DNA of 64,000 nucleotides from Bisbaumannia sp015645095 (GTDB lineage Bacteria > Pseudomonadota > Gammaproteobacteria > Pseudomonadales > Halomonadaceae): NCBI GenBank assembly GCA_036871055.1, contig CP141893.1, forward strand, positions 2,790,001 to 2,854,000, read 5' to 3'. Positions 42,962 to 54,519 of the stretch are shown in pieces (position 1 is the first letter of the stretch; the number at the start of each line of letters is the position of its first letter). The position numbers and the translations under genes were made by a program. Below the pieces are notes generated by a model that was not told where the DNA came from, searched no databases, and saw only the letters and a program-made list of their open reading frames with translations.

Positions 42962-43180
42962 ATGGCACGTGAAGACCATATCGAAATGGAAGGGGTCGTC
43001 GTCGATACCCTCCCCAACACCATGTTCCGCGTGGAGCTGGAGAACGGCCATGTCGTTACCGCCCACATCTCCGGCAAGATGCGCAAGAACTACATCCGCA
43101 TCCTGACCGGCGACAAGGTCAAGGTCGAACTGACCCCCTACGACCTCTCCAAGGGACGCATCGTCTACCGCTCCCGCTGA
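42962..43180 (+). CDS. infA: Translation initiation factor IF-1
   Basis: This 72-residue OB-fold protein binds the 30S A site during initiation. MAREDHIEMEGVVVDTLPNT and GHVVTAHISGKMRKNYIRIL are nearly universal. Context aat-bpt-infA next to clpA and clpS is a conserved gammaproteobacterial arrangement. Confidence 0.98.
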   Translation: MAREDHIEMEGVVVDTLPNTMFRVELENGHVVTAHISGKMRKNYIRILTGDKVKVELTPYDLSKGRIVYRSR

Positions 43181-43243
43181 GTCGCGCCCCGCCGGGCTCG
43201 ACCACCCCGCGCCTCGCCGGCGCCACCCGATCCACCGGCCAGT

Positions 43244-43278
43244 AAAAAAGACGACGCCCCGTCGATTGACAGGGCGCC
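43244..43278 (-). terminator. Terminator of clpA
   Basis: Eleven-base stem with wobbles (GGCGCCCTGTC/GACGGGGCGTC), a four-base loop and T6 on the minus strand. Confidence 0.8.
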
Positions 43279-43319
43279 GGTCGGTGGTGGCCGGCCCGCA
43301 GACCGGCCGGTGTCGGCCC

Positions 43320-45593
43320 TCAGGCCACCTCGGCCTCGGTGGCCAGATGCAGCTCGTCGCTGCCCTCCTCCACGGTGACGTGAACCACGCCGCCATGTTC
43401 GGCCAGCTCGCCGAACAGGATCAGCTCCGCCAGGGGCTTCTTGAGCTTCTCCTGGATCAGCCGCGCCATGGGTCGTGCACCCATCTCCGGGTCGTAGCCA
43501 TGCTCGGCCAGCCAGGCCCGCGCCGCCTCGTCCACGTCCAGCTGCACCCGCTTCTCGTCGAGTTGCGCCTGCAGCTCCACCAGGAACTTGTCCACCACGT
43601 TACGCACCACCTTGGGATCCAGGCCATGGAACTGGATGATGCCGTCCAGGCGGTTGCGGAACTCCGGCGAGAAGGTCTTGCGCAGCACCTCCATGCCATC
43701 GGTGGAGTGGTCCTGGGTCTGGAAGCCGATGGAGCGTCGCGCGATCTGCTCGGCACCGGCATTGGAGGTCATGATCAGGATCACATGGCGGAAGTCCGCC
43801 TCGCGGCCGTTGTTGTCGGTGAGGCGGCCATGGTCCATCACCTGCAGCAGCAGGTTGAAGACCTCCGGGTGAGCCTTCTCGATCTCGTCGAGCAGCAGCA
43901 CGCAGTGGGGCTGCTTGGTGATCGCCTCGGTGAGCAGGCCACCCTGGTCATAGCCCACATAGCCCGGGGGCGCGCCGATCAGCCGTGACACCGTGTGACG
44001 CTCCATGTACTCGGACATGTCGAAACGCACCAGCTCGATGCCCATGATCTTGGCCAGCTGGCGGGCCACCTCGGTCTTGCCCACCCCGGTGGGGCCGGCG
44101 AAGAGGAAGCTGCCCACCGGCTTGTCCGGCGACTTGAGGCCGGCCCGGGAGAGCTTGATGGCCGCCGCCAGGCTGTCGATCGCCTCGTCCTGGCCGAACA
44201 CCAGCATCTTCAGGTCGCGATCGAGCTTCGACAGCAACTTGCGGTCGGAGCTGGAGACACTCTTCGGCGGAATCCGCGCGATGGAGGCCACCACCGCCTC
44301 GACCTGATCCACGTCGATGGTATCGACCCGCACCTCCGGTGGCAGCAGGCGCTGGTGGGCACCGGCCTCGTCGATCACGTCGATGGCCTTGTCGGGCAGG
44401 TGGCGGTCGTTGATGTAGCGATCCGCCAGGCGCACCGCGCTCTCCAGTGCCGCATCGGTGTACTTGAGCTTGTGGTGCTCCTCGAAGCGACCGCGCAGCC
44501 CCTTGAGGATGCGGATGGTGTCGTCCACCGAGGGCGCCATGACATCGACCTTCTGGAACCGCCGCGCCAGGGCACGATCCTTCTCGAAGATACCGCGATA
44601 CTCCTGGAAGGTGGTGGAGCCGATGCAGCGCAGCTCGCCGGAAGAGAGCAGCGGCTTGAGCAGGTTGGAGGCGTCCATCACCCCGCCGGAGGCGGCCCCG
44701 GCACCGATCACGGTGTGAATCTCGTCGATGAAGAGGATGGCATTGGGCTGCTTGCGCAGCTCCGCCAGCAGGCTCTTGAGGCGCTTCTCGAAGTCGCCGC
44801 GATACTTGGTGCCGGCCAGCAGGGCCCCCATGTCCAGGGAGTAGACCACGGCATCGCTGATGACCTCGGGCACCTCCTCCTCGACGACGCGCTTGGCCAG
44901 CCCCTCGGCGATGGCGGTCTTGCCGACACCGGCCTCACCCACCAGCAGGGGGTTGTTCTTGCGCCGCCGGGCGAGGATCTGCACCACCCGCTCCAGCTCG
45001 TGCTCGCGACCGATCAGCGGGTCGATCTTGCCGAGCCGGGCCTGCTCGTTGAGGTTGGTGGCGTAGCTGGTCAGCGGGTGGTTGCCGCCCTCGCTCACGC
45101 CCTCTTCGGACTCCTCGGCATCCGGCGACTGGGGGGCCGCGCTCTGGCCATGGCCGGCGACCTTGGAAATGCCGTGGGCGATGTAGTTGACCGCATCGAC
45201 CCGCGCCACGTTCTGCTGCTTGAGGAAGTAGACCGCCTGGCTCTCCTGCTCGGAGAAGATCGCCACCAGCACATTGGCGCCGGTCACCTCGCTCTTGCCG
45301 GAGGACTGCACGTGAAAGACGGCACGCTGCAGCACCCGCTGGAAGCCCAGGGTCGGCTGGGTCTCGCGATCGCTCTGATCCTCGGGGATCAGCGGCGTGG
45401 TGGAGTTGATGAAATCCTGCAGGTCGGACCGCAGCTTGTCGAGATTGGCCCCACAGGCCCGGAGCACATCCGCCGCGGAGGCGTTGTCCAGCAGGGCCAG
45501 CAGCAGATGCTCCACGGTCATGAACTCGTGACGCTTGGAGCGCGCCACGGTAAAGGCCGTGTTCAGGGTCAGTTCAAGTTCTTTGCTCAGCAT
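43320..45593 (-). CDS. clpA: ATP-dependent Clp protease ATPase subunit ClpA
   Basis: This 757-residue Hsp100 unfoldase feeds substrates to ClpP and pairs with ClpS for N-degrons. The double Clp N-domain occupies residues 1 to about 145. Two AAA+ modules follow, with Walker A GEAGVGKTA (about 221) and GPTGVGKTEV (about 500) and Walker B ILFIDEIH and LLLDEIEK. The IGF-type loop for ClpP docking is RRSIGFQ (about 620). Length matches E. coli (758). It is downstream of clpS with a 117-base gap. Confidence 0.96.
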   Translation of the reverse strand: MLSKELELTLNTAFTVARSKRHEFMTVEHLLLALLDNASAADVLRACGANLDKLRSDLQDFINSTTPLIPEDQSDRETQPTLGFQRVLQRAVFHVQSSGKSEVTGANVLVAIFSEQESQAVYFLKQQNVARVDAVNYIAHGISKVAGHGQSAAPQSPDAEESEEGVSEGGNHPLTSYATNLNEQARLGKIDPLIGREHELERVVQILARRRKNNPLLVGEAGVGKTAIAEGLAKRVVEEEVPEVISDAVVYSLDMGALLAGTKYRGDFEKRLKSLLAELRKQPNAILFIDEIHTVIGAGAASGGVMDASNLLKPLLSSGELRCIGSTTFQEYRGIFEKDRALARRFQKVDVMAPSVDDTIRILKGLRGRFEEHHKLKYTDAALESAVRLADRYINDRHLPDKAIDVIDEAGAHQRLLPPEVRVDTIDVDQVEAVVASIARIPPKSVSSSDRKLLSKLDRDLKMLVFGQDEAIDSLAAAIKLSRAGLKSPDKPVGSFLFAGPTGVGKTEVARQLAKIMGIELVRFDMSEYMERHTVSRLIGAPPGYVGYDQGGLLTEAITKQPHCVLLLDEIEKAHPEVFNLLLQVMDHGRLTDNNGREADFRHVILIMTSNAGAEQIARRSIGFQTQDHSTDGMEVLRKTFSPEFRNRLDGIIQFHGLDPKVVRNVVDKFLVELQAQLDEKRVQLDVDEAARAWLAEHGYDPEMGARPMARLIQEKLKKPLAELILFGELAEHGGVVHVTVEEGSDELHLATEAEVA

Positions 45594-45710
45594 GGCAGTC
45601 CCCTTCTTGCCGCCTCGGGCTTCAGCCGGTGGGCACCGGCAGTTTCACCATCGGGCACTTTCACGACGTTGGCAACCCCCTGGGGCGTTGCCCGCGAGTG
45701 CGGTGGCCGC

Positions 45711-46073
45711 TCAATCGGCCCTGTCGATATCACACAGCAACGGGTGCTGGCACTCTCTGGCATATTGATTGACCTGATGGCTTTTGGTTTCCGCGATATC
45801 CCGCGTAAAGATGCCACAGGTCGCCTTACCCTGGGTGTGCACCGCCAGCATCACCTGCACCGCCTTCTCCTGCTCCATATGGAAGAAGACCTGCAACACC
45901 TCCACCACGAACTCCATGGGGGTGAAGTCATCGTTGTGCAAGACCACCTTGTACATGGGCGGGCGGGCCAGCTCCGGGTCGGTACTCTGTACCGCCAGGT
46001 CGCCGTCGCCCTCCTCCTCGGGTCGGGTCATGCCGGCGAACACACCCCGCCAGGGTTCCTCTGTCTTGAACAT
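45711..46073 (-). CDS. clpS: ATP-dependent Clp protease adaptor ClpS
   Basis: This 120-residue adaptor binds N-terminal Leu, Phe, Tyr and Trp and delivers such proteins to ClpA. YKVVLHNDDFTPMEFVVEVLQVFF and MEQEKAVQVMLAVHTQGKATCGIFTRDIAETK are diagnostic, with the ligand-pocket Asn-Asp-Asp visible. A disordered acidic N-terminus (about 35 residues) precedes the core. The ATG at 46073 is preferred over a GTG three codons upstream. Confidence 0.95.
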   Translation of the reverse strand: MFKTEEPWRGVFAGMTRPEEEGDGDLAVQSTDPELARPPMYKVVLHNDDFTPMEFVVEVLQVFFHMEQEKAVQVMLAVHTQGKATCGIFTRDIAETKSHQVNQYARECQHPLLCDIDRAD

Positions 46074-46201
46074 ATGAAGCACTATCCATTTCTACAAGCC
46101 ACCCGACGCGGCGCGTCTCAACCCTGCTTGGACGCCCGGGCCGGTGGCGGGTTCACTTATCAAGATGCGGCCTGGTCGGCACGCATGCAAGGGCCTAATG
46201 C

Positions 46202-46234
46202 AAAAGGCCCCCGCCCGTTTGCCGGGCGGGGGCC
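46202..46234 (-). terminator. Terminator of icd
   Basis: A perfect 12-base stem (GGCCCCCGCCCG and its complement) with a five-base loop. On the minus strand it is followed by TTTTG. Confidence 0.88.
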
Positions 46235-46267
46235 GTCGCACCACTGGTCTCAGGGGTGCCGGGGCGA

Positions 46268-48502
<2,235 letters not shown>

Positions 48503-48794
48503 GTTGGCGTTGATCTCTCTGGTCACTGCGGTGGCATGAAACTGGATCGGTAGCGCGCGCTGACGATGTCCGCCTCGGAGGCTCTATGCGGCCTGCCCGG
48601 CAAGGCGATAACGCCGGGTCTTTCGGGGAACATCGGCGCCCGGCAGGTTGCTTGTAGCAGGCCCCGACGTGTCGAGGGCGCTCCCGGCGAGCGGCGGCAT
48701 TATATCAGCGCGCCCGGCTCGGCGCATAAGCAATAAGGCTGACACGGCCCTCTCCCCCTGCCATCTCGCCCTGCTTGCCGGTAAGCTTGCGCCC

Positions 48795-49442
48795 ATGAGC
48801 ACCCTCTATCTCCTCCACAAGCCCTACCGCATGCTCTCCCAGTTCACCGACCGCGCGGCCGGTGCGGAGAGGCGCACCACCCTGGCCGATGTCATCCAGG
48901 TACCGGGCATCTACCCGGCGGGACGCCTCGACCACGACTCCGAGGGCCTGCTGCTGCTCTCCGATGACGGCGAGCTGATCCACCGCATCAGCCACCCGCG
49001 CCACAAGCAGCCCAAGACCTATCGGGTGCAGGTCGAGGGCGTGCCGGACGACGCCGCCCTGGAGGCACTGCGCCGCGGCGTCACCCTGGGCGACGGCCCC
49101 ACCCGCCCCGCCAAGGTGCGCCGCCTGGAAAGCGCCGGCCTGCCCGAGCGTGACCCGCCCCTGGACCCCAGGCGCCACCCGGTGACCAGCTGGCTGGAGC
49201 TGACCATCAGCGAGGGACGCAATCGCCAGGTGCGCCGCATGACCGCCCATGTCGGTCACCCCACCCTGCGCCTGGTGCGCGTGGCCATCGGCCCCTGGCG
49301 CCTCGACGGCCTGGCCCCGGGGGAGTGGCGCCGCGAGACCCTGCACGCCCCGGTCAAGCCCCGGGGACGCCCCGCCAAGGGCAAGGGGCGTGGTGCCGAG
49401 CCGGCGAGCCGGAGCCGGCCCAAGCCGAGGCGTGGCCGATGA
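48795..49442 (+). CDS. rluE: 23S rRNA pseudouridine(2457) synthase (RluE-like)
   Basis: This 215-residue RsuA-family pseudouridine synthase isomerises a uridine of 23S rRNA. YLLHKPYRMLSQF opens the domain. The catalytic aspartate is in PAGRLDHDSEGLLLLSDDG (about residue 47), and ISEGRNRQVRRM (about 145) is the late family motif. There is no S4 domain, as in RluE. The last about 30 residues are a basic tail. It overlaps nudJ by four bases. An upstream extension to 48648 lacks support. Confidence 0.9.
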   Translation: MSTLYLLHKPYRMLSQFTDRAAGAERRTTLADVIQVPGIYPAGRLDHDSEGLLLLSDDGELIHRISHPRHKQPKTYRVQVEGVPDDAALEALRRGVTLGDGPTRPAKVRRLESAGLPERDPPLDPRRHPVTSWLELTISEGRNRQVRRMTAHVGHPTLRLVRVAIGPWRLDGLAPGEWRRETLHAPVKPRGRPAKGKGRGAEPASRSRPKPRRGR

Positions 49443-49918
49443 GCCGCTGGAGCCCCAGGGTCACCGTGGCCTGCGTGGTGGAGCGTGACGGCCGCTACCT
49501 GGTGGTGGAAGAGGAGCGCGGCGGCCCCGCCACGCTCTTCAATCAGCCTGCCGGTCACCTGGAGCCGGACGAGAGCCTGCTCGAGGCGGTGCGCCGCGAG
49601 GTACTCGAGGAGACCGCCTGGCGAATCACCCCCCAGGCCTACCTGGGCCTCTACTGCTTTCGCACCGCCTCGGGGCTGACCTTCCATAGCCACGGCTTTA
49701 TCGCCCGCCCCGAGAGCCGCCTCGACCGCGCCCTCGATCGCGACATCCTCGCCTGCCACTGGCTGACCCTGGAGGAGATCGAGACCCTGGAACGCGCCGG
49801 TCGCCTGAGAAGCCCCCTGGTGCTGCAGCGCATCCAGGACGCCGCGGCGGGACGCCACTACCCGCTGAAAGTGATCCACGAGATAAACCTTCCGCGGCGC
49901 CCGCATTCGGGGGCCTGA
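49439..49918 (+). CDS. nudJ: Nudix hydrolase NudJ-like phosphatase
   Basis: This 159-residue protein has a Nudix box beginning GHLEPDESLLEAV and continuing RREVLEETA (about residues 38-60). The last conserved glycine is Ala here. NudJ hydrolyses hydroxymethylpyrimidine diphosphate and nucleoside di/triphosphates. RVTVACVVERDGRYLVVEEERG matches NudJ, which also neighbours rluE and mnmA in E. coli. The ATGA overlap with rluE implies coupled translation. Confidence 0.88.
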   Translation: MSRWSPRVTVACVVERDGRYLVVEEERGGPATLFNQPAGHLEPDESLLEAVRREVLEETAWRITPQAYLGLYCFRTASGLTFHSHGFIARPESRLDRALDRDILACHWLTLEEIETLERAGRLRSPLVLQRIQDAAAGRHYPLKVIHEINLPRRPHSGA

Positions 49919-49963
49919 CCTAGCCGATACCTTTCGGGCTTCGAGCTTGTCACTCTTGTCGGG

Positions 49964-49969
49964 TATAAT
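49964..49969 (+). promoter_or_regulatory. Candidate -10 box for the mnmA operon
   Basis: A perfect TATAAT lies 39 bases before the mnmA start. No good -35 lies at the right spacing. Confidence 0.4.
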
Positions 49970-50008
49970 CCCCGCCTATTTGCCAGCCACGCCAATCCGA
50001 GAGCGTCT

Positions 50009-51136
50009 ATGTCATCTTCGGGCAAGGTCATCGTCGGCATGTCCGGCGGTGTCGATTCATCCGTGTCCGCCCTGCGGCTCCTCGAGCAGGGCTACCAGGT
50101 CGAAGGCCTGTTCATGAAGAACTGGGACGAGGACGACGGCACCGAGTACTGCACCGCCAAGGAGGACCTGGCGGACGCCCAGGCCGTCTGCGAGAAGCTC
50201 GGTATCAAGCTGCATACCGCCAACTTCGCCGCCGAGTACTGGGACAACGTCTTCGAGCACTTCCTGGCCGAGTACCGGGCCGGGCGCACCCCCAACCCGG
50301 ACATCCTCTGTAACCGGGAAATCAAGTTCAAGGTGTTCCTCGACTACGCCGAGATGCTCGGCGCCGAGAAGATCGCCACCGGCCATTATGTGCGCCAGGG
50401 TGCGGTGACGGGCCGCCTCGACGGCGAAACTCGGCCGCGGCTGCTCAAGGGGCTGGATCCCAACAAGGATCAGAGCTATTTCCTGCACGCCGTGCCGGAG
50501 GCCGCCATCGCCCGCACCCTCTTCCCGGTGGGCGAACTCGAGAAGCCCGAGGTGCGCGCCATCGCCGAGCGTCATGACCTGGTGACCGCGCGCAAGAAGG
50601 ACTCCACCGGCATCTGCTTCATCGGCGAGCGGCGCTTCCGCGACTTCCTCCAGCAGTACCTGCCGGCCCAGCCGGGGCGCATCGAGACCCCCGACGGGGA
50701 GGTCATCGGCGAGCACCTGGGGCTGATGTACTACACCCTGGGCCAGCGCCAGGGGCTGGGGATCGGCGGCCTGCCGAACCACCCCGAGGCGCCCTGGTAC
50801 GTGGCCGCCAAGGATCTCGACCGCAATGTGCTGATCGCCGTCCAGGGCAAGCACCACCCGCTGCTCTACAGCGACAGCCTGGCCACCGAGGCCATGGACT
50901 GGGTGGCCGGCCAGCCGCCGTTGACCGAGGCCCGCCTCACCGCCAAGACCCGCTACCGCCAGTCCGACGTGCCCTGCACCTTCCGCAGCCGGGAAGATGG
51001 CGGCGTCGAGGTGCACTTCGATGAGCCCCAGCGGGCGGTAACCCCGGGCCAGTCCCTGGTGCTCTATGACGGCGAGATCTGCCTCGGCGGCGGGGTGATC
51101 CGCACCACCTGGAACCGGGCGGAGGCCGCCTCATGA
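50009..51136 (+). CDS. mnmA: tRNA-specific 2-thiouridylase MnmA
   Basis: This 375-residue enzyme thiolates U34 in tRNAs for Glu, Gln and Lys, with sulfur relayed by the Tus proteins. The PP-loop SGGVDSS is at 12-18. The catalytic cysteines are C101 in DILCNREIKF and C203 in TGICFIGER. It is the first gene of a unit with hflD (ATGA overlap) and probably purB, the E. coli order. Its substrate tRNA-Glu is encoded by the array at 16304-16860. Confidence 0.96.
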   Translation: MSSSGKVIVGMSGGVDSSVSALRLLEQGYQVEGLFMKNWDEDDGTEYCTAKEDLADAQAVCEKLGIKLHTANFAAEYWDNVFEHFLAEYRAGRTPNPDILCNREIKFKVFLDYAEMLGAEKIATGHYVRQGAVTGRLDGETRPRLLKGLDPNKDQSYFLHAVPEAAIARTLFPVGELEKPEVRAIAERHDLVTARKKDSTGICFIGERRFRDFLQQYLPAQPGRIETPDGEVIGEHLGLMYYTLGQRQGLGIGGLPNHPEAPWYVAAKDLDRNVLIAVQGKHHPLLYSDSLATEAMDWVAGQPPLTEARLTAKTRYRQSDVPCTFRSREDGGVEVHFDEPQRAVTPGQSLVLYDGEICLGGGVIRTTWNRAEAAS

Positions 51137-51771
51137 GCCCGACGCCCATCCATCGCTCCGCCGATGACCCCACCACCCGCCAGGCCCTGGCCCTGGCGGG
51201 GGTCTTCCAGGCCGCCAAGGTGGTGGACGAACTGGCCCGCACCGGCCAGGCCGACGAGCGGGCCTGGAACACCCTGCTCCACGCCACCCTGGACACCGAC
51301 CCGGAGAGCTTCGAGGCGATCTACGGCGGTCACCCCAATCACCTGCGCCAGGGTCTCGAGGTGCTGGAGGCGGTGCTCGGCCGCCGCCAGCACAACCCGG
51401 TGGTGCTGCGCTACGGCTTCTCGTTGTTGCTGCTGATGAACAAGCTGCGCAAGAACGACCAGATGATGGCCACCCTGGGCCAGGAACTGCCGCGCATCCA
51501 GGGCCAGGCCGAGCATTTCGGCGAACAGCACGAGAACGTGGTGGCCAGCCTCGGCGAGCTCTACCAGCAGACCCTGTCGAACTTCAAGTACCGCATCGTG
51601 GTACAGGGCGACCCGGGGCTGCTGCAGAGCCGCGGCATGCCGGAGCGGGTGCGCGCCGCCCTGCTCACCGGCATTCGTTTCGCCCTGCTCTGGCACCAGC
51701 AGGGCGGGCGGCGCTGGAAGCTGATCTTCCAGCGCAAGGCCATGCAACGCGCCCTCGATGCCCTGAATTGA
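51133..51771 (+). CDS. hflD: High-frequency lysogenisation protein HflD homologue
   Basis: This 212-residue helical protein matches HflD, a membrane-peripheral protein that binds lambda CII in E. coli but whose general role is unclear. QALALAGVFQAAKVVDELARTG, KLRKNDQMMATLGQELPRI and the C-terminal AALLTGIRFALLWHQ segment are characteristic. It is embedded between mnmA (overlap of four bases) and purB (26-base gap). Confidence 0.92.
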   Translation: MSPTPIHRSADDPTTRQALALAGVFQAAKVVDELARTGQADERAWNTLLHATLDTDPESFEAIYGGHPNHLRQGLEVLEAVLGRRQHNPVVLRYGFSLLLLMNKLRKNDQMMATLGQELPRIQGQAEHFGEQHENVVASLGELYQQTLSNFKYRIVVQGDPGLLQSRGMPERVRAALLTGIRFALLWHQQGGRRWKLIFQRKAMQRALDALN

Positions 51772-51797
51772 CCCTTCACCCAGTACGGATCGAACCC

Positions 51798-53162
51798 ATG
51801 CAACTCTCTGCCCTTACCGCCCTCTCCCCCGTCGACGGTCGCTATGCCGACAAGGCCGCGGCCCTTCGTGAACACTTCAGCGAGTTCGGCCTGATCCGGG
51901 CCCGGGTCACCGTCGAGATCCGCTGGCTGCAGGCCCTGGCCGGTCACGCCCAGATCACCGAGGTGCCGCCGCTTTCCGCCGAGGCGGTGGCCTTCCTGGA
52001 GGCCCTGGTCCGCGACTTCTCGGTGGCCGACGCCAAGCGCATCAAGGAGATCGAGCGCACCACCAACCACGACGTCAAGGCGGTGGAGTACTTCATCAAG
52101 GAGAAGATCGAGGGCCAGCCGGAGCTGCACGCCATCACCGAGTTCGTGCACTTCGCCTGCACCAGCGAGGACATCAACAACCTCTCCCACGCCCTGATGC
52201 TCAAGGGCGGCCTGGCCGAGCTGCTGCCGGTGATGCGTCGGGTCGCCGACGAGGTGGCACGCCTGGCCGAGGCCCACGCCGACCAGCCGATGCTGTCGCG
52301 CACCCATGGCCAGACCGCCAGCCCCACCACCCTCGGCAAGGAGATGGCCAACGTCGCCTACCGCCTGCGTCGCCAGCTCGCGCAGATCGAAAGCGTCGAA
52401 CTGCTGGGCAAGATCAACGGCGCCGTGGGCAACTACAACGCCCACCTGGCCACCTACCCGGAGATCGACTGGGAGGCCCACGCCAAGGCCTTCGTGGAAG
52501 GGCTGGAGCTGACCTTCAACCCCTACACCACCCAGATCGAGCCCCACGACTACATCGCCGAGCTGTTCGATGCCGTGTGCCGCTTCAACACCATCCTGAT
52601 CGACTTCGACCGGGACGTCTGGGGCTATATCTCCCTGGGCTACTTCAAGCAGCGCACCGTGGCCGGCGAGATCGGCTCCTCCACCATGCCCCACAAGGTC
52701 AACCCCATCGACTTCGAGAACTCCGAAGGCAACCTGGGGCTGGCCAATGCGGTGCTCGGCCACCTGGCCCAGAAGCTGCCCATCTCCCGCTGGCAGCGCG
52801 ACCTCACCGACTCCACGGTGCTGCGCAACCTGGGCATGGGCCTGGCCTACGGTCTGATCGCCTACCAGGCGACCCTCAAGGGCATCGGCAAGCTGGAGGC
52901 CAACCCGGCGCGCCTGGCGGAAGACCTGGACGCCAGCTGGGAAGTGCTCGCCGAGCCGATCCAGACCGTGATGCGCCGCTACGGCATCGAGAAGCCCTAC
53001 GAGAAGCTCAAGGAGCTGACTCGCGGCAAGCGCATCGATCAGGCCGGCTTCGCCGCCTTTATCGATACCCTGGCGCTGCCCGACGCGGTCAAGGCCGAGC
53101 TCAAGGCCCTGACCCCGGCCGGCTATATCGGCAATGCCGTCGAGCAGACGCGCAAGCTCTAA
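51798..53162 (+). CDS. purB: Adenylosuccinate lyase
   Basis: This 454-residue homotetramer acts twice in purine synthesis, splitting SAICAR and adenylosuccinate to release fumarate. MQLSALTALSPVDGRYADK, RTTNHDVKAVEYFIKE, SRTHGQTASPTTLGKEMANV and the flexible signature GSSTMPHKVNPIDFEN (about residue 292, with the active Ser just before Thr-Met) are present. The stop codon TAA flows directly into the GCTGGAA repeat. Confidence 0.97.
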   Translation: MQLSALTALSPVDGRYADKAAALREHFSEFGLIRARVTVEIRWLQALAGHAQITEVPPLSAEAVAFLEALVRDFSVADAKRIKEIERTTNHDVKAVEYFIKEKIEGQPELHAITEFVHFACTSEDINNLSHALMLKGGLAELLPVMRRVADEVARLAEAHADQPMLSRTHGQTASPTTLGKEMANVAYRLRRQLAQIESVELLGKINGAVGNYNAHLATYPEIDWEAHAKAFVEGLELTFNPYTTQIEPHDYIAELFDAVCRFNTILIDFDRDVWGYISLGYFKQRTVAGEIGSSTMPHKVNPIDFENSEGNLGLANAVLGHLAQKLPISRWQRDLTDSTVLRNLGMGLAYGLIAYQATLKGIGKLEANPARLAEDLDASWEVLAEPIQTVMRRYGIEKPYEKLKELTRGKRIDQAGFAAFIDTLALPDAVKAELKALTPAGYIGNAVEQTRKL

Positions 53163-53218
53163 GCTGGAAGCTGGAAGCTGGAAGCTGGAAGCTGGAAGCT
53201 GGAAGCTGGAAGCTGGAA
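53163..53218. repeat. Heptamer tandem repeat GCTGGAA x 8
   Basis: Eight exact copies begin right after the last base of the purB stop codon. An inverted copy (GGCTTCCAGCTT) at about 53256 allows a hairpin. It is the same unit as at 22474. About 100 bases separate it from the roxA start. Confidence 0.97.
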
Positions 53219-53316
53219 GCCAGCCTGCCGCCTCCGGTCATAGGAGCCAGGGGCGGCTTCCAGCTTCACGCTATGGTCCGGTTGCTCATCCACCCCATTC
53301 GAGTCCCAGGATCCTT

Positions 53317-54519
53317 ATGTCGACCGATACGCCACTGCCCATGCTCGGCGGCCTTAGTGCCGCCGACTTCCTGCGCGACTACTGGCAACGGAAACCGCTG
53401 CTGATTCGCGGCGCCTTCGCCGACTTCGCGTGCCCCCTGACCCCGGACGAGCTGGCCGGCCTGGCCTGCGAGCCTGGCGTCGAGGCGCGCCTGGTGGAAG
53501 AGCGCGGCCCCCAGGGCCCCTGGCAGGTCAGCCACGGTCCCTTCGACGAGGCCACCTTCGCCAGGCTCCCCGAGCAGGAGTGGACCCTGCTGGTCCAGGC
53601 GGTGGATCACTATGTCCCCCAGGTCGCCGAACTCCTCGAGGCCTTCGCCTTCCTGCCCCGCTGGCGCCTGGACGACATCATGATCAGCTACGCCCCCCCG
53701 GGCGGCAGCGTCGGCCCCCATGTCGACCAGTACGATGTCTTCCTGCTCCAGGGCAGCGGCCAGCGCCGCTGGCAGCTGGGCGGACGCGTCCCCGACGACG
53801 CTCCCATCCTCGACGGCATCGATCTGCGCATCCTCGAGCGCTTCGAGGTCACGCCGGGGGAAGACTGGGTCCTGGAGCCAGGCGATATGCTCTATGTGCC
53901 ACCGGGCTGGGCCCACCACGGCGTCAGCCAGTCCGACGACTGCATGACCCTCTCGGTGGGCTTCCGGGCGCTCTCCGCCGACGAGGCGGTGACCTCCTTC
54001 GCCGACTACCTGGGGGAACAGCTGCCCGCCTCGCTACGCTACGGCGATGCCGGCATGACGCCCCCCGCCGATCCCGGTGAACTCGACGAGGCGGCACTCG
54101 AGCGCATGCGCCGGCTGATCCTCGACACCCTCGACGACCCCGAGCAGCTGGCCCAGTGGTTCGGCCGGGTGATGACCCAGCCAAAGTACGTGGATCAGCT
54201 GGTGCCCCAGGAAACGCCGCTGGCCGCCGACGAGCTTGTCGCCGAACTACAGGAAGGCGCCTGGCTGGAGCGCAGCCTGGGCTCCCGCTTCGCCTGGCGC
54301 CGGGAGAACGACGGCCGAACCACCCTCTTCGTGGATGGCGACGGCCTGGCCTGTGACGCCGACCTGGCCCGCACCCTAGCCTCCCCCACCCCGCTGGATG
54401 CCCGGGTCCTGACCTACCCCGGCGCCGCCTCCCTGCTGGTCGAGCTGCTCAATCGCGGCAGCCTCGCCTGGCCCCTGGACGAGGCGGCATTCGATGATGA
54501 GGAGACTGACCATGAGTGA
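53317..54519 (+). CDS. roxA: 50S ribosomal protein L16 arginine hydroxylase
   Basis: This 400-residue Fe(II)/2-oxoglutarate JmjC-type oxygenase hydroxylates an arginine of ribosomal protein L16. The iron triad is His135 and Asp137 in GPHVDQYDVF plus His200 or 201 in WAHHGVS. DYWQRKPLLIRGAF is the N-terminal signature and a C-terminal dimerisation domain follows. E. coli RoxA has 373 residues. The gene follows purB and overlaps the GNAT gene by eight bases. Confidence 0.93.
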   Translation: MSTDTPLPMLGGLSAADFLRDYWQRKPLLIRGAFADFACPLTPDELAGLACEPGVEARLVEERGPQGPWQVSHGPFDEATFARLPEQEWTLLVQAVDHYVPQVAELLEAFAFLPRWRLDDIMISYAPPGGSVGPHVDQYDVFLLQGSGQRRWQLGGRVPDDAPILDGIDLRILERFEVTPGEDWVLEPGDMLYVPPGWAHHGVSQSDDCMTLSVGFRALSADEAVTSFADYLGEQLPASLRYGDAGMTPPADPGELDEAALERMRRLILDTLDDPEQLAQWFGRVMTQPKYVDQLVPQETPLAADELVAELQEGAWLERSLGSRFAWRRENDGRTTLFVDGDGLACDADLARTLASPTPLDARVLTYPGAASLLVELLNRGSLAWPLDEAAFDDEETDHE

